64,000 nucleotides of DNA, from assembly GCF_900205965.1 (NCBI RefSeq), contig NZ_OAOF01000015.1, forward strand, positions 1 through 64,000, given 5' to 3'. Positions 8,527-17,491 of this stretch are shown one piece after another. Position 1 is the first letter of the stretch; every line of letters starts with the position of its first letter. The translations under genes were made by a program, and so were the position numbers. This DNA is from Lacrimispora amygdalina (GTDB taxonomy: Bacteria > Bacillota > Clostridia > Lachnospirales > Lachnospiraceae). The notes below the pieces were generated by a model. It made no database searches. It was not told the DNA's origin and was given only the letters and a program-made list of their open reading frames with translations.

Positions 8527-9557
8527 TTTCCCAGCCTTTCTGCTTCATCAAGTATGTAGGGAAGCGTAAGTGAGACCTCTGTACCGGAATCAGGTGAACT
8601 AAACAGGTGTAATCCAAATTCCTCTCCCATAAGAAGACGGATTCTGGAATTTACGTTGTTCAGTGCGATACCGCCTTTTTTATCTTCTCTGACGGAACCA
8701 TTGCATCCTGCCATATGTAAGAGCGTATCATTTAGATGTTCCAGCGTGGATTCATCGATTCCAACGCCGTTATCTGTAACGGAAATATAAAGAATAGTAT
8801 CACTGTGATCAATATCGATTATTACGTTTCCACCTTCTATCTTTGGCTCTAATCCATGTTTAATTGCATTTTCAACAATAGGCTGAAGTGTGAGTTTTGG
8901 AATCCTGGCCTTTAATAGATCTTCCTCCTCCGGCAGCAGGATATCCAGATCAATTTTATCCTCGAAACGGTATTTCTGAATCAAAAAATAATTCCTGACG
9001 TTGGAAAGTTCCTCTTCCAGTGTTGTCAGGCTCTCCATGTTGGAAGTAGTATAGCGGAAAAAGACTGCCAGTGCTTCTGTGATCTTTCCAATCTCCGGGA
9101 CACCTGCCATAATGGCATCCGAACGGATGGATTCCAGAACATTATAGAGAAAATGAGGATTTATCTGGTTTTGAAGAGCGAGGTAGCGGGCCTGTTGTTT
9201 GGCATTCTCTATCATCCTATCCTTATCCAGACTGGTATGAAGTCCTGATAATAATTCATCAAAGCTGGGAGATATTCCTTTCAGACTTTTAAAGAGCTCA
9301 GTGAATATAATCCCATTATTAAAAAGCTCTGCCTGCTTTTCCATAGAACGCAGAGGTTCCCATATATTAACCTTTCCCCACAAAAGAGTGAGGATAAGTC
9401 CCAGGACCAGGATGAATACCAGGAACACTGCAGGATAGTATTCCTGTTTGTGATTCGCCGTAAGGATCAGAATGAGCAGGACGAGAGAAAGAATGTTCCA
9501 GGTTATGAGGAGACCGGTCCATAATACAAACCGGTTTTTCAACCATAGCTTTTTCAA
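8523..9557 (-). CDS. YesM-type sensor histidine kinase with almost no extracellular domain
   Basis: A 344-residue membrane histidine kinase of the LytS/YesM class. Two membrane helices lie at about 12-33 and 41-60, separated by only about seven residues, so there is no room for an extracellular sensor domain. A linker follows, then the His_kinase motif QINPHFLYN with phospho-acceptor His135, and an HATPase_c domain with the N box IVENAIKHGLEP and G boxes DNGVGI and GIALNNVNSRI. YesM proteins usually carry a large extracellular domain; its absence suggests that the input comes from another membrane protein. The gene is flanked by the response regulator (adjoining) and the pseudo-ATPase (4-base overlap). 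Confidence 0.92.
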   Translation of the reverse strand: MKKLWLKNRFVLWTGLLITWNILSLVLLILILTANHKQEYYPAVFLVFILVLGLILTLLWGKVNIWEPLRSMEKQAELFNNGIIFTELFKSLKGISPSFDELLSGLHTSLDKDRMIENAKQQARYLALQNQINPHFLYNVLESIRSDAIMAGVPEIGKITEALAVFFRYTTSNMESLTTLEEELSNVRNYFLIQKYRFEDKIDLDILLPEEEDLLKARIPKLTLQPIVENAIKHGLEPKIEGGNVIIDIDHSDTILYISVTDNGVGIDESTLEHLNDTLLHMAGCNGSVREDKKGGIALNNVNSRIRLLMGEEFGLHLFSSPDSGTEVSLTLPYILDEAERLGK

Positions 9558-11201
9558 TCAATGACCTCCTTGTGACCGGTTTGTAAATAATTTCCGGTAC
9601 TCATTGGGGGATACGCCAAGTGTCTTCTTAAACTGTCTGGTGAAAAATTTTATATCATTATAACCGGCCAGTTCTGCCACTTCACTGATGCTTCGTTCTT
9701 TCTCAGTCAGTAGTTTTTTTGCACTTTCAATCCGTACCATTTGTATGTATTCCGTTAATGTTTTTCCCGTCTCCTTTTTAAAAAGAGAGGAAAAATAGGT
9801 ATAGCTGAATCCTGTGTTTTTTGCCAGTTCTTCCAGTTTAATATTGATTCCTTTGTTTTCCTCTATATAATGTTTGGCATAGATCACCGGTTTGATTTCT
9901 CTGTTTTTCAAATGTTCTAAGACATTTTGAAGTGTCTTACAAAGAGTTTCCTCCAAAAGGCAGAAAGTCTGCTCTATACAGGTACAGTGTTCATACATTT
10001 CAGAAAACCAGGCTTCTATTTCACTGTCTGCCAGGGTAGTATCCAGTTGTCTGAATCCTTTAAGGTAATAATTCAGAAGAACCAATAGATTTTTCTTTAC
10101 CTGTAAACAGGAGGAGACGTCCTCTGCTGTCATGATATCTCTGGCGGCTTCCACGCATTTTTTAATTCCAGCCATATCAAATGCTTCCGGTCTGCCTTCC
10201 AGCAGACTGGAGATCATGGTGTCTATGGATTCTGGTTCTGCCGGCAGAGTGTCTGGTGATTTAATCTCAGAGACCGTGTTTAAACTTGTGAGAAAGCGGT
10301 TTCCTATGGCAATCCGGCTTTCTTTAATGCGGTGAATCAGCTGGAGACAGCTGTCAGCCGGCTCACTAATGACAGCATGAAAGTAAAGTCTGGGAAACAG
10401 GTCCTGCAGACTGAGAACACGTTCTTTTATGTGGTTAATGGATTCTAACAGCTCTTTCCGGTCCAAAGTATCATAAAAAAGAAGAAAATAGATTCCCTCC
10501 CTGGTAATTTCGGATATCCAGATCCAGTTGTGTGAGGAAAATTCCACTTCTGCGATTTCCAGAGTTTTTTCTGTCAGAAGCTGATAGCTTTCTTTCGTAA
10601 ATTCCCTGTAACTGATATTTGGTTTCACTGCAATGCAGCGGGAGGAATTTTTTATGATATCAGCAGCACTGATTTCCCTTAATTCCTGTAAAATGGTTTC
10701 TTCCTGCTCACATAGATTTTTTTGAAGAACCGTTTTAAAAAACAGATGTTGAAAGGTTCCGGTGTAAGTTTTTAATGTTTCTTCAAGATGCAGATGTGTT
10801 GATTGTTTCGATATCTGTTCGTGGGTTTCCTTAACCAGTTTTTTTAATGTACGGGTTAAATCTTCCTGATTAATTGGTTTTAACAGATAATCCCTCACCC
10901 CAAATCTCATTCCCTGCTGGGCATACTGAAAATCTTTATAACCGCTGATGATGATGCATTTAAGAATCTCATTCTGCTTTTTTGCTTCCTCAATCAGACA
11001 AAGCCCATCCATTCCAGGCATGCGGATATCTGTAAGAAGAATATCCGGCTTTTTTTCATTGATCAGCTGCAACGCAGTGATACCGTCATATGCAGTCCCC
11101 AGCAGCTGTATTCCAATTTCATCCCAATTAACTAAATATTCGATGAGCTTACAGATCTTTTTTTCATCGTCTGCAATTACCATACCTAAAATTGCAACCA
11201 T
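9558..11201 (-). CDS. YesN-type response regulator with AraC DNA-binding domain
   Basis: A 547-residue response regulator. The N-terminal receiver has the acidic pair ADD, the phosphorylation site LLTDIRMPG (Asp58 from this start), a conserved Ser and LKPI lysine. A long central region of unknown fold follows, and the C-terminal hundred residues form an AraC double helix-turn-helix (GYNDIKFFTRQFKKTLGVSP). It should activate the neighbouring sugar transporter operon when phosphorylated by the adjacent kinase. The start is uncertain: GGGAG touches the ATG at 11201, so initiation at the ATG six codons further on (11183) is possible. Confidence 0.9.
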   Translation of the reverse strand: MVAILGMVIADDEKKICKLIEYLVNWDEIGIQLLGTAYDGITALQLINEKKPDILLTDIRMPGMDGLCLIEEAKKQNEILKCIIISGYKDFQYAQQGMRFGVRDYLLKPINQEDLTRTLKKLVKETHEQISKQSTHLHLEETLKTYTGTFQHLFFKTVLQKNLCEQEETILQELREISAADIIKNSSRCIAVKPNISYREFTKESYQLLTEKTLEIAEVEFSSHNWIWISEITREGIYFLLFYDTLDRKELLESINHIKERVLSLQDLFPRLYFHAVISEPADSCLQLIHRIKESRIAIGNRFLTSLNTVSEIKSPDTLPAEPESIDTMISSLLEGRPEAFDMAGIKKCVEAARDIMTAEDVSSCLQVKKNLLVLLNYYLKGFRQLDTTLADSEIEAWFSEMYEHCTCIEQTFCLLEETLCKTLQNVLEHLKNREIKPVIYAKHYIEENKGINIKLEELAKNTGFSYTYFSSLFKKETGKTLTEYIQMVRIESAKKLLTEKERSISEVAELAGYNDIKFFTRQFKKTLGVSPNEYRKLFTNRSQGGH

Positions 11202-11244
11202 CTCCCGTTTTTATCATTTTATAACAGTATTGCCTTTTATGTTA

Positions 11245-11273
11245 AGTATACTTCACAGTTAAGAGATTCTCAA
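11245..11273 (-). promoter_or_regulatory. promoter of the two-component operon
   Basis: On the minus strand TTGAGA (11273-11268) and TATACT (11250-11245) are separated by exactly 17 bases, 44 bases ahead of the response regulator gene. Confidence 0.65.
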
Positions 11274-11471
11274 CACAAATACTGAAAATAAAGAGAATAA
11301 TTTGTAGAAAAATGTAATAATACTGGCGGTAAGAACTGAAAGATTAGTAATAATGCCTTATGAATATACATTGATCCATCTTTAAATAAAGAAAATGCAT
11401 AAAAATTGATGATGGTATAGAAGCGCACAGATCTGTATATATCTGAAAGTGTTCCGGCATAGTAAATATTC

Positions 11472-11500
11472 TTGCTAACGTTTGACTGATTTGGTATATT
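11472..11500 (+). promoter_or_regulatory. candidate promoter of the AraC-type regulator gene
   Basis: TTGCTA (11472-11477) and TATATT (11495-11500) are 17 bases apart. A second, overlapping possibility is TTGACT (11482-11487) with TATGAA (11504-11509). The rest of the 360-base divergent region 11202-11564 shows nothing clear. Confidence 0.5.
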
Positions 11501-11564
11501 AATTATGAAATATGTACGGAAAAGTGCAAAAGAAATGGTGAGGGATGAATAAGGTGAACAAATT

Positions 11565-13721
11565 ATGAATGCTATGGAAGCACGTAAGAGCCGGTTTTTT
11601 AAGAATATGTTTCTGTCCTATTGTCTGATTATCATACTGAGCTTCCTGGTATACTCAGCAACTGTGATATATGAAGCGGTAAAGGTGAAGGAAAATCAGG
11701 CTGTAACATACTATGAAACCAAAGCTCAGGCATTTGCCAACGGGATGGACCAGCAGATTTACAGTGCTCAGAATATTATATCAAACCTTAATAATTCTTC
11801 TTTAATCAATAAACTTTATATGACAGTTCAAATGAATAGTCCGGTGGATTCTTATCTGTTATACCAGATCTTAAATGATATTCGTTACCAGAAAACAGCG
11901 GGAGATGATTTTAATATCTCTGATGTTGTTCTGATGCTCAATAATTATAATAAGATATACACCAGTGATGAGGTTATCCACTTATCGGACCGCATTGATT
12001 TATCCGGATGGAAGACAGACAGATTAGCGGTTACGGATTTAAACACCTGCTTAAACAGGAACAACAGCAAGCTGACTTTTTTCAAGAAATATCTGATTTA
12101 CAGCGGTGCTTATCAATATGGGTCCGGATCACAGAGAGGTATTATCTGTGTTCTGTTTGAAAATCAGAAAATTCAGGACATGCTTAAGTCTGCCTCAGGG
12201 GAAGCCTGCGGCTATGCCGTTTATTATAATGGAAAGCCTGTTATTAAGGAAGGGATTGAAGATGGCAGAGTTTTTAATCAAGCTTCCCGGGTCAGTAATT
12301 TAATCTCTTATGAGATTATTGCAAAGAAAGACAAGTTTGGGTTTGAGCTGTCGGATCTGGGGTCTATCGCCATGCTTTTTGGTTTTTTCATATGCATGGG
12401 TTATCTTATTATTGCCTACTTTTTTGCAAACCGGTATTCTTCACCATTTGAGAAGATCCGGCATCTGGTTGGAAAAGAAAAAATTGTTTCTGGTGTGATG
12501 GACCTTCTGGGAGAAAGGAATGGATATATGCAGCAGGTTCACAATATGTCTCCCTATGCCAGCCAGGGGATCCTTCATAGTCTTATTATGGGAAATGATG
12601 AAGAATCCGGTAATAAAGAGTTTATAAAAGAGTTTATTCAGTTAAAGAGAGTGTTTTTTCTGACTGCAATGGTGGATTTGTATTATGGAGAGATGTGGGG
12701 AAAGGAAGAAGCAAAAAAGGCGTTAAAGGCAATATCGAATCTGGCAGAACAGGAATCAGATGCAGAATTTAAGATTTTGTGCTATGAAAAGGATACACTG
12801 CATGTTTATCTGATTTTTAACAGCAATAATGGTGAACATCTGGAAGACAGGCTCTACGAATTTTTTGATAAAATGAAAAAGACTGTGGGTGCAAAATGTG
12901 TGGTAACGGTTGGTGCGGATGATGTAAAGGAGGAACTGGAGGAATTATCAGTTTCCTGTGATAATGCAATGCTGGCACTTGAAAAGATTCTCTGGGAGGG
13001 AAGAGGGTGTATCTATTTTCATGATTCCCAGTCAGAGTGCTCCATGAATTATTATTTTCCAAAGGATGGAATCCGGCAGCTGACAAAAGGAATAAAGGAT
13101 CAGGACAGAGAGAGCATCAGCTATTTTTTTGAAGAGATCGAAAGAAGAAACCAGATGGAATTTGATAACTCTGTTTATGCCGGAAAACTTTTGCTGAGTG
13201 AGTTGTATGTTACCGTGGTAAAAGCAATGCAGGCGGTTTGGGATCAGTATGGCATTCCCTTAAGAAGGGTGGACAAGTGTCCTCCATACCGAACCATGGA
13301 GGAAGTAACAGGCTATTACAGCAGTCTGGTAACAGACATTTTTCTTGAAATAGACCAGTCTGAGGAAATCAGAGAGAATAACAATCAGTCAGATCTGGAA
13401 TTAATTGAGTATATTAATCAAAATGACAAAGATCCTAACCTTTCTCTCACTCAGATCGCAGAGCATTTTTCTGTGAGCAGCAAATATGTAACAGCTTTGG
13501 TAAAGAAGCAGTTTGGGATGACTTATTTAAAGTATGTACAGGAGCGGAGAATTTCCCATGCCATAGATCTGTTAAAGAACTCATCCCTTTCGCTTGAAAA
13601 AATAGCGGAGGAATGCGGTTATACAAATATGCTGACATTCAGAAGAAATTTCAAAGCAATTATGGCATGTAATCCAAGTGACTTCCGGGGAGATAAGACA
13701 GGGGAAGATGAATCGTTATAA
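11565..13721 (+). CDS. membrane-anchored AraC family regulator
   Basis: A 718-residue transcription regulator of the type found next to LplABC oligosaccharide transporters. A membrane helix near residues 14-34 and a second near 268-290 enclose an extracellular domain of about 230 residues that probably senses a sugar or its binding protein. A cytoplasmic middle region follows, and the C-terminal AraC double helix-turn-helix covers about 615-710 (LTQIAEHFSVSSKYVTALV; IAEECGYTNMLTFRRNF). There is no kinase or receiver domain, so sensing and DNA binding are in one chain. It ends at a strong terminator before the transporter operon at 13905, its likely target. AAGGTG precedes the chosen ATG. Confidence 0.9.
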   Translation: MNAMEARKSRFFKNMFLSYCLIIILSFLVYSATVIYEAVKVKENQAVTYYETKAQAFANGMDQQIYSAQNIISNLNNSSLINKLYMTVQMNSPVDSYLLYQILNDIRYQKTAGDDFNISDVVLMLNNYNKIYTSDEVIHLSDRIDLSGWKTDRLAVTDLNTCLNRNNSKLTFFKKYLIYSGAYQYGSGSQRGIICVLFENQKIQDMLKSASGEACGYAVYYNGKPVIKEGIEDGRVFNQASRVSNLISYEIIAKKDKFGFELSDLGSIAMLFGFFICMGYLIIAYFFANRYSSPFEKIRHLVGKEKIVSGVMDLLGERNGYMQQVHNMSPYASQGILHSLIMGNDEESGNKEFIKEFIQLKRVFFLTAMVDLYYGEMWGKEEAKKALKAISNLAEQESDAEFKILCYEKDTLHVYLIFNSNNGEHLEDRLYEFFDKMKKTVGAKCVVTVGADDVKEELEELSVSCDNAMLALEKILWEGRGCIYFHDSQSECSMNYYFPKDGIRQLTKGIKDQDRESISYFFEEIERRNQMEFDNSVYAGKLLLSELYVTVVKAMQAVWDQYGIPLRRVDKCPPYRTMEEVTGYYSSLVTDIFLEIDQSEEIRENNNQSDLELIEYINQNDKDPNLSLTQIAEHFSVSSKYVTALVKKQFGMTYLKYVQERRISHAIDLLKNSSLSLEKIAEECGYTNMLTFRRNFKAIMACNPSDFRGDKTGEDESL

Positions 13722-13750
13722 TTAACCAAATAAATGGAATAAAAGATGAA

Positions 13751-13800
13751 GAATGGATCAAAAAAGGATAGAAAATCTTCTCTCCTTTTTTGATTCATTC
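13751..13800 (+). terminator. long intrinsic terminator hairpin
   Basis: The arms GAATGgATCAAAAAAGGA and TCCTTTTTTGATtCATTC pair almost perfectly around a 14-base loop, and the descending arm itself supplies a T run. It separates the regulator gene from the transporter operon. Confidence 0.75.
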
Positions 13801-13904
13801 ATTTTTTGTGTGCAAAACGCTATTGAAAAAAGTGAAACTAGCAAATAAATAATGCAATATATACAATAAATGTATTACTCATCAAATGGAAGGGGATTAA
13901 AGGA

Positions 13905-14852
13905 ATGATTCGTAAAAAGCTTTCTAAGGAAGAGAAAAAGATGCTTTTTCGCAAAAATGTTAAGAGAGATAAATATCTGCTGCTGATGTTTGCGCCAGTT
14001 TTGATCTACTATCTGATATTCGCCTATTTACCTATGACAGGTCTTGTAATGGCGTTTACACAATTTAAGGCAGGCAGCGGGATGATGGGGCTATATACGG
14101 GATCTTTTGTAGGACTTAAATGGTTTATTCAGTTTTTTAACTCACCATATGCGTTCAGGCTGATCCGTAATACGTTTTTACTGTCATTTTATTCACTGAT
14201 ATTTGGGTTTCCCATTCCCATTATTTTTGCATTGTGTATCACTCAGATAAAAAACAAGTATTTACAGAAGGGAACTCAGATTATTACATATCTTCCTTAC
14301 TTTATCTCCACAGTGGTAATATGTGGAATGATAACCAACCTTTTATCACCTTCCAGCGGCATTATCAATCAGTTCATTGTGAAGGCCGGAGGAACGGTGG
14401 TGAATTTCCTGGGAGAGCCAAAATGGTTTAGAGCTGTCTATGTAATATCCGGTTCGTGGCAGAGTTTTGGGTTCAATTCTATTATCTTTGTGGCTGCCAT
14501 TATGGGAGTTGCACCAGAGCTTTATGAAGCCATGAAGGTGGATGGTGCAAGTAAGGTTCAGACCATACGTTATCTGGTTCTGCCAAGCATTAAGCCGACC
14601 ATCGTGCTTTTACTCATTATGTCACTGGGCAATTTACTGAATGTAGGATTTGAGAAGGTTTATCTGCTTTACAACTCCGGAATATACGAAACTGCAGATG
14701 TAATATCTACCTATGTATACAGGCAGGGTATCGGAAATCAGAATTACAGCTATGCCACAGCAGTAGGACTGTTTAATTCTCTGATCGGTTTTGTCATCGT
14801 ATTTACGGCAAACAGGCTGAGCAGAAAGCTGACAGAAACATCTGTATGGTAA
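13905..14852 (+). CDS. LplB-type oligosaccharide ABC transporter permease
   Basis: A 315-residue inner membrane permease with about six helices and the LplB/YteP signature. A basic N-terminal tail precedes the helix LLLMFAPVLIYYLIFAYLPM, and the EAA loop reads LYEAMKVDGASKVQTIRYLVLPS, the contact site for a shared ATPase. No ATPase gene is present in this operon, as is usual for this family, where a general MsmK-like ATPase serves several transporters. GGAAGGGG precedes the ATG by 9 bases. The second permease starts 10 bases downstream. Confidence 0.93.
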   Translation: MIRKKLSKEEKKMLFRKNVKRDKYLLLMFAPVLIYYLIFAYLPMTGLVMAFTQFKAGSGMMGLYTGSFVGLKWFIQFFNSPYAFRLIRNTFLLSFYSLIFGFPIPIIFALCITQIKNKYLQKGTQIITYLPYFISTVVICGMITNLLSPSSGIINQFIVKAGGTVVNFLGEPKWFRAVYVISGSWQSFGFNSIIFVAAIMGVAPELYEAMKVDGASKVQTIRYLVLPSIKPTIVLLLIMSLGNLLNVGFEKVYLLYNSGIYETADVISTYVYRQGIGNQNYSYATAVGLFNSLIGFVIVFTANRLSRKLTETSVW

Positions 14853-14862
14853 GGAGGAAGAG

Positions 14863-15774
14863 ATGAATCAGAAAAGCACATGGACAGAATTTAAAAATGA
14901 ATGTATCACGGATAAGATGTTTGATGTTGGTATCTGGATACTGATAGCAGCAGCAGTCTGTATTACCCTGTATCCTTTTGTATATGTGGTAAGCATTTCA
15001 CTAAGCTCCGGCGAAGCGGTAAACAAGGGGATAGTAACATTGCTTCCGGTTGATATTAACCTGGATACATACCGGATGGTTATGGCTTATAAGGACCTCT
15101 GGATCTCCTATGGAAATACATTTTATTACACAATTACAGGAACCTGCTTAAATATCATATTTACCTGTCTGGCGGCATATCCGCTTTCCAGAAAACGGTT
15201 TTTCTTAAGAAAGAAAATGAATTTCCTATTGGCATTTACCATGTATTTTTCAGGCGGACTCATACCAAGCTATCTGGTAGTAACCGGGCTTGGGCTGTAT
15301 AACAGCAGACTTGCCATGATACTTCCGGTACTGGTCAGCGCCTATAATGTCATGATCTGCCGTTCTGCGTTTGAAGGCATTGCAGAGGAATTATTTGAGA
15401 ATGCTTATCTGGAAGGGGCCAATGACTTTCAGATCCTGTTAAAAATTGCAGTTCCTTTAATTAAACCAACGCTGGCAGTTTTGACCTTGTATTATGCAGT
15501 GGCACGTTATAATGATTTTTTCAGTGCACTGCTTTATATTGGAAAGCAGAATCTGCAGCCGTTACAGCTGTTTCTGAGAAGAATTCTTCTGATGGCCTCT
15601 ACAGAGATCATGCAGGCTTCCGGAAATGCAACTGCAGCAAGTGCAGCAGCCCAGTCCACCATTCAGATCAGATATGTCTGTATCGTTTTATCCATGGTGC
15701 CGATTGTATGCCTTACTCCCTTTATTCAGAAATATCTGGTAAAAGGAACGATGCTGGGGGCAGTAAAAGGATAG
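14863..15774 (+). CDS. LplC/YtcP-type oligosaccharide ABC transporter permease
   Basis: A 303-residue permease partner of the preceding gene, with six predicted helices, the EAA loop LFENAYLEGANDFQILLKIAVPL and the family ending KYLVKGTMLGAVKG. Together with the upstream permease and downstream lipoprotein it completes an importer for oligosaccharides, possibly rhamnogalacturonan or xylan fragments judging from characterised relatives; the sugar is inferred only from family. AAGGAGG precedes the start. Confidence 0.93.
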   Translation: MNQKSTWTEFKNECITDKMFDVGIWILIAAAVCITLYPFVYVVSISLSSGEAVNKGIVTLLPVDINLDTYRMVMAYKDLWISYGNTFYYTITGTCLNIIFTCLAAYPLSRKRFFLRKKMNFLLAFTMYFSGGLIPSYLVVTGLGLYNSRLAMILPVLVSAYNVMICRSAFEGIAEELFENAYLEGANDFQILLKIAVPLIKPTLAVLTLYYAVARYNDFFSALLYIGKQNLQPLQLFLRRILLMASTEIMQASGNATAASAAAQSTIQIRYVCIVLSMVPIVCLTPFIQKYLVKGTMLGAVKG

Positions 15775-15814
15775 TCATGTTTTGATTATATATAATAAAA
15801 AGGAGGAAGTTACA

Positions 15815-17410
15815 ATGAAAAAGAGAGGATATTGGAAAGCAGCCGTATTATTGTCGATGATAGCTGCAGCGGCATTATCAGGGTGTTCAGGAAAGAACAC
15901 ACAGACACAGCCAAAAGAGGAAAACAACAAAGAGGCGGAATTTAATTATACAGGGGCTGCACCAGTTACCGATACTCCTGATGCAAAGGTCAGTGTTCTG
16001 GCGCAGAATTCCTGGTATTCTACAGTAGATTATGCCAATGCGGACATCATTAAGACCATTGCTTCCAATGCAGGGGTGACGATTGACTGGACGCTTGTAT
16101 CACCGACAAATTACAAAGACAGCGTAAGCCCTATGCTGGCATCAGGAGCGGATCTTCCTGATATTGTGGAACTTCCGGATCTGGATGATAACATGACATA
16201 TATTACTGCAGGGCTTTTTTATCCCCTGGATGAGTACATGAATTATATGCCTAATTACAAAAAGTTTCTGGATAACAACCCTAAGATAAAAGCCAGTCTT
16301 ACGGCTGAGGATGGTCATATTTATTATGTACCTCAGACGGTTGTAACAGATAACTATCAGCCGTGTACCATGATGAATATGCAGTGGTTAGATAAACTGG
16401 GGCTTCCGGTACCAGCCACACTGGATGAGTTTGTGGAAGATCTCCGTGCATTCCGGGACAATGATATGAACGGAAATGGAGATAAAACCGATGAAATTCC
16501 GTTAAGCGTCACAGCGAAAAATCTTCCTTATATGTTTGGTCCGGCGTTTGGGCTCAACCTGGTGGATGGTTTTTACGCTGATGAAAAAGGGACTGTTCAC
16601 TATTCAGCAGCAGAATCTGAAAATTACAAGAAGTACCTTACATTTTTAAATGGTCTTTATAAAGAAGGGCTTTTAGAAGTAGAATATACATCTCTTACCC
16701 GTGACCAGATTACAGAGCGTTGTGCAAGAAATATAACAGGTGCGACATTTGATTACAGCTGGCAGATGTCCCAGCTTTACAGCAAGCAGTATCCGGAGTA
16801 TACTGGTGATAAGGGAATTATGGTTGGTATTCCTCCTCTTTCCGGAGAATCAAAAGGCTTTTATCTGGGAAGAAACCCCATTGCCAATATATTCGGAATC
16901 AGCAAGTCTCAAAAGGACCCGCTTCTTGCCATTAAGTTTTTGGATTATGCTATGAGCGAGGAAGCGCAGAACTATTATGTATGGGGACTTGAAGGAGAGA
17001 GCTACACCGTATCTTCAGATGGAAAAAAGGCTTATACGGAGAAAGCTTCTGATAATAACTGGCTTCAGCAGCTTGGTATCAATGCAGGATGTCTTCCATC
17101 CCAGCAGTCGGTAGAGGCAACGGATGTGCTGCTTCCAAAATGGCATGTTGATAAGGATAAGGAGCTGCAGGCATTTTCTAAGGCACCATGGCCTTTCATC
17201 TACTCAACAAAGGATGAGCAGAATATAATTTCTCAGTATCTGGTTGATATCACTACTTATGTAGATGAAATGAATGTGGCATTTATTACGGGAACGACGG
17301 ACTTAAATACATTTGATTCCTATTTATCCACACTGGATAACATGGGATTAAAAGAACTGCTGAAGGTGAAACAGCAGCAGTATGACCGTTTCGTTTCATC
17401 TACCAAATAA
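15815..17410 (+). CDS. LplA-type extracellular solute-binding lipoprotein
   Basis: A 531-residue binding lipoprotein for the adjacent permeases. The signal peptide ends in the lipobox ALSGC with Cys24. Its length and features such as DEYMNYMPNYKKFLDNNP and an Asp/Asn-rich NDMNGNGDKTDE loop (a probable calcium site) fit the large LplA/YtcQ group. The ATG at 15815 was chosen because AGGAGG lies just ahead; an upstream in-frame start at 15782 has no site. A terminator directly follows the gene. Confidence 0.93.
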   Translation: MKKRGYWKAAVLLSMIAAAALSGCSGKNTQTQPKEENNKEAEFNYTGAAPVTDTPDAKVSVLAQNSWYSTVDYANADIIKTIASNAGVTIDWTLVSPTNYKDSVSPMLASGADLPDIVELPDLDDNMTYITAGLFYPLDEYMNYMPNYKKFLDNNPKIKASLTAEDGHIYYVPQTVVTDNYQPCTMMNMQWLDKLGLPVPATLDEFVEDLRAFRDNDMNGNGDKTDEIPLSVTAKNLPYMFGPAFGLNLVDGFYADEKGTVHYSAAESENYKKYLTFLNGLYKEGLLEVEYTSLTRDQITERCARNITGATFDYSWQMSQLYSKQYPEYTGDKGIMVGIPPLSGESKGFYLGRNPIANIFGISKSQKDPLLAIKFLDYAMSEEAQNYYVWGLEGESYTVSSDGKKAYTEKASDNNWLQQLGINAGCLPSQQSVEATDVLLPKWHVDKDKELQAFSKAPWPFIYSTKDEQNIISQYLVDITTYVDEMNVAFITGTTDLNTFDSYLSTLDNMGLKELLKVKQQQYDRFVSSTK

Positions 17411-17419
17411 TGATTTTAA

Positions 17420-17454
17420 GACCGGCACAGAGATTTACTTTTGTGCCGGTTTTT
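17420..17454 (+). terminator. intrinsic terminator after the LplABC operon
   Basis: Arms ACCGGCACA (17421-17429) and TGTGCCGGT (17442-17450) enclose a 12-base loop and are followed by TTTT. It is placed so that read-through would reach the hydrolase gene 40 bases further. Confidence 0.85.
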
Positions 17455-17491
17455 CACAGTTTTAATTATATTGTTTAAGAAAGGTTACAAT

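Noticed and set aside
13811..13826. CcpA (cre) site ahead of the LplABC operon
   Set aside because: TGCAAAACGCTATTGA looks similar, but the central CG is one base out of register and the right half does not match.
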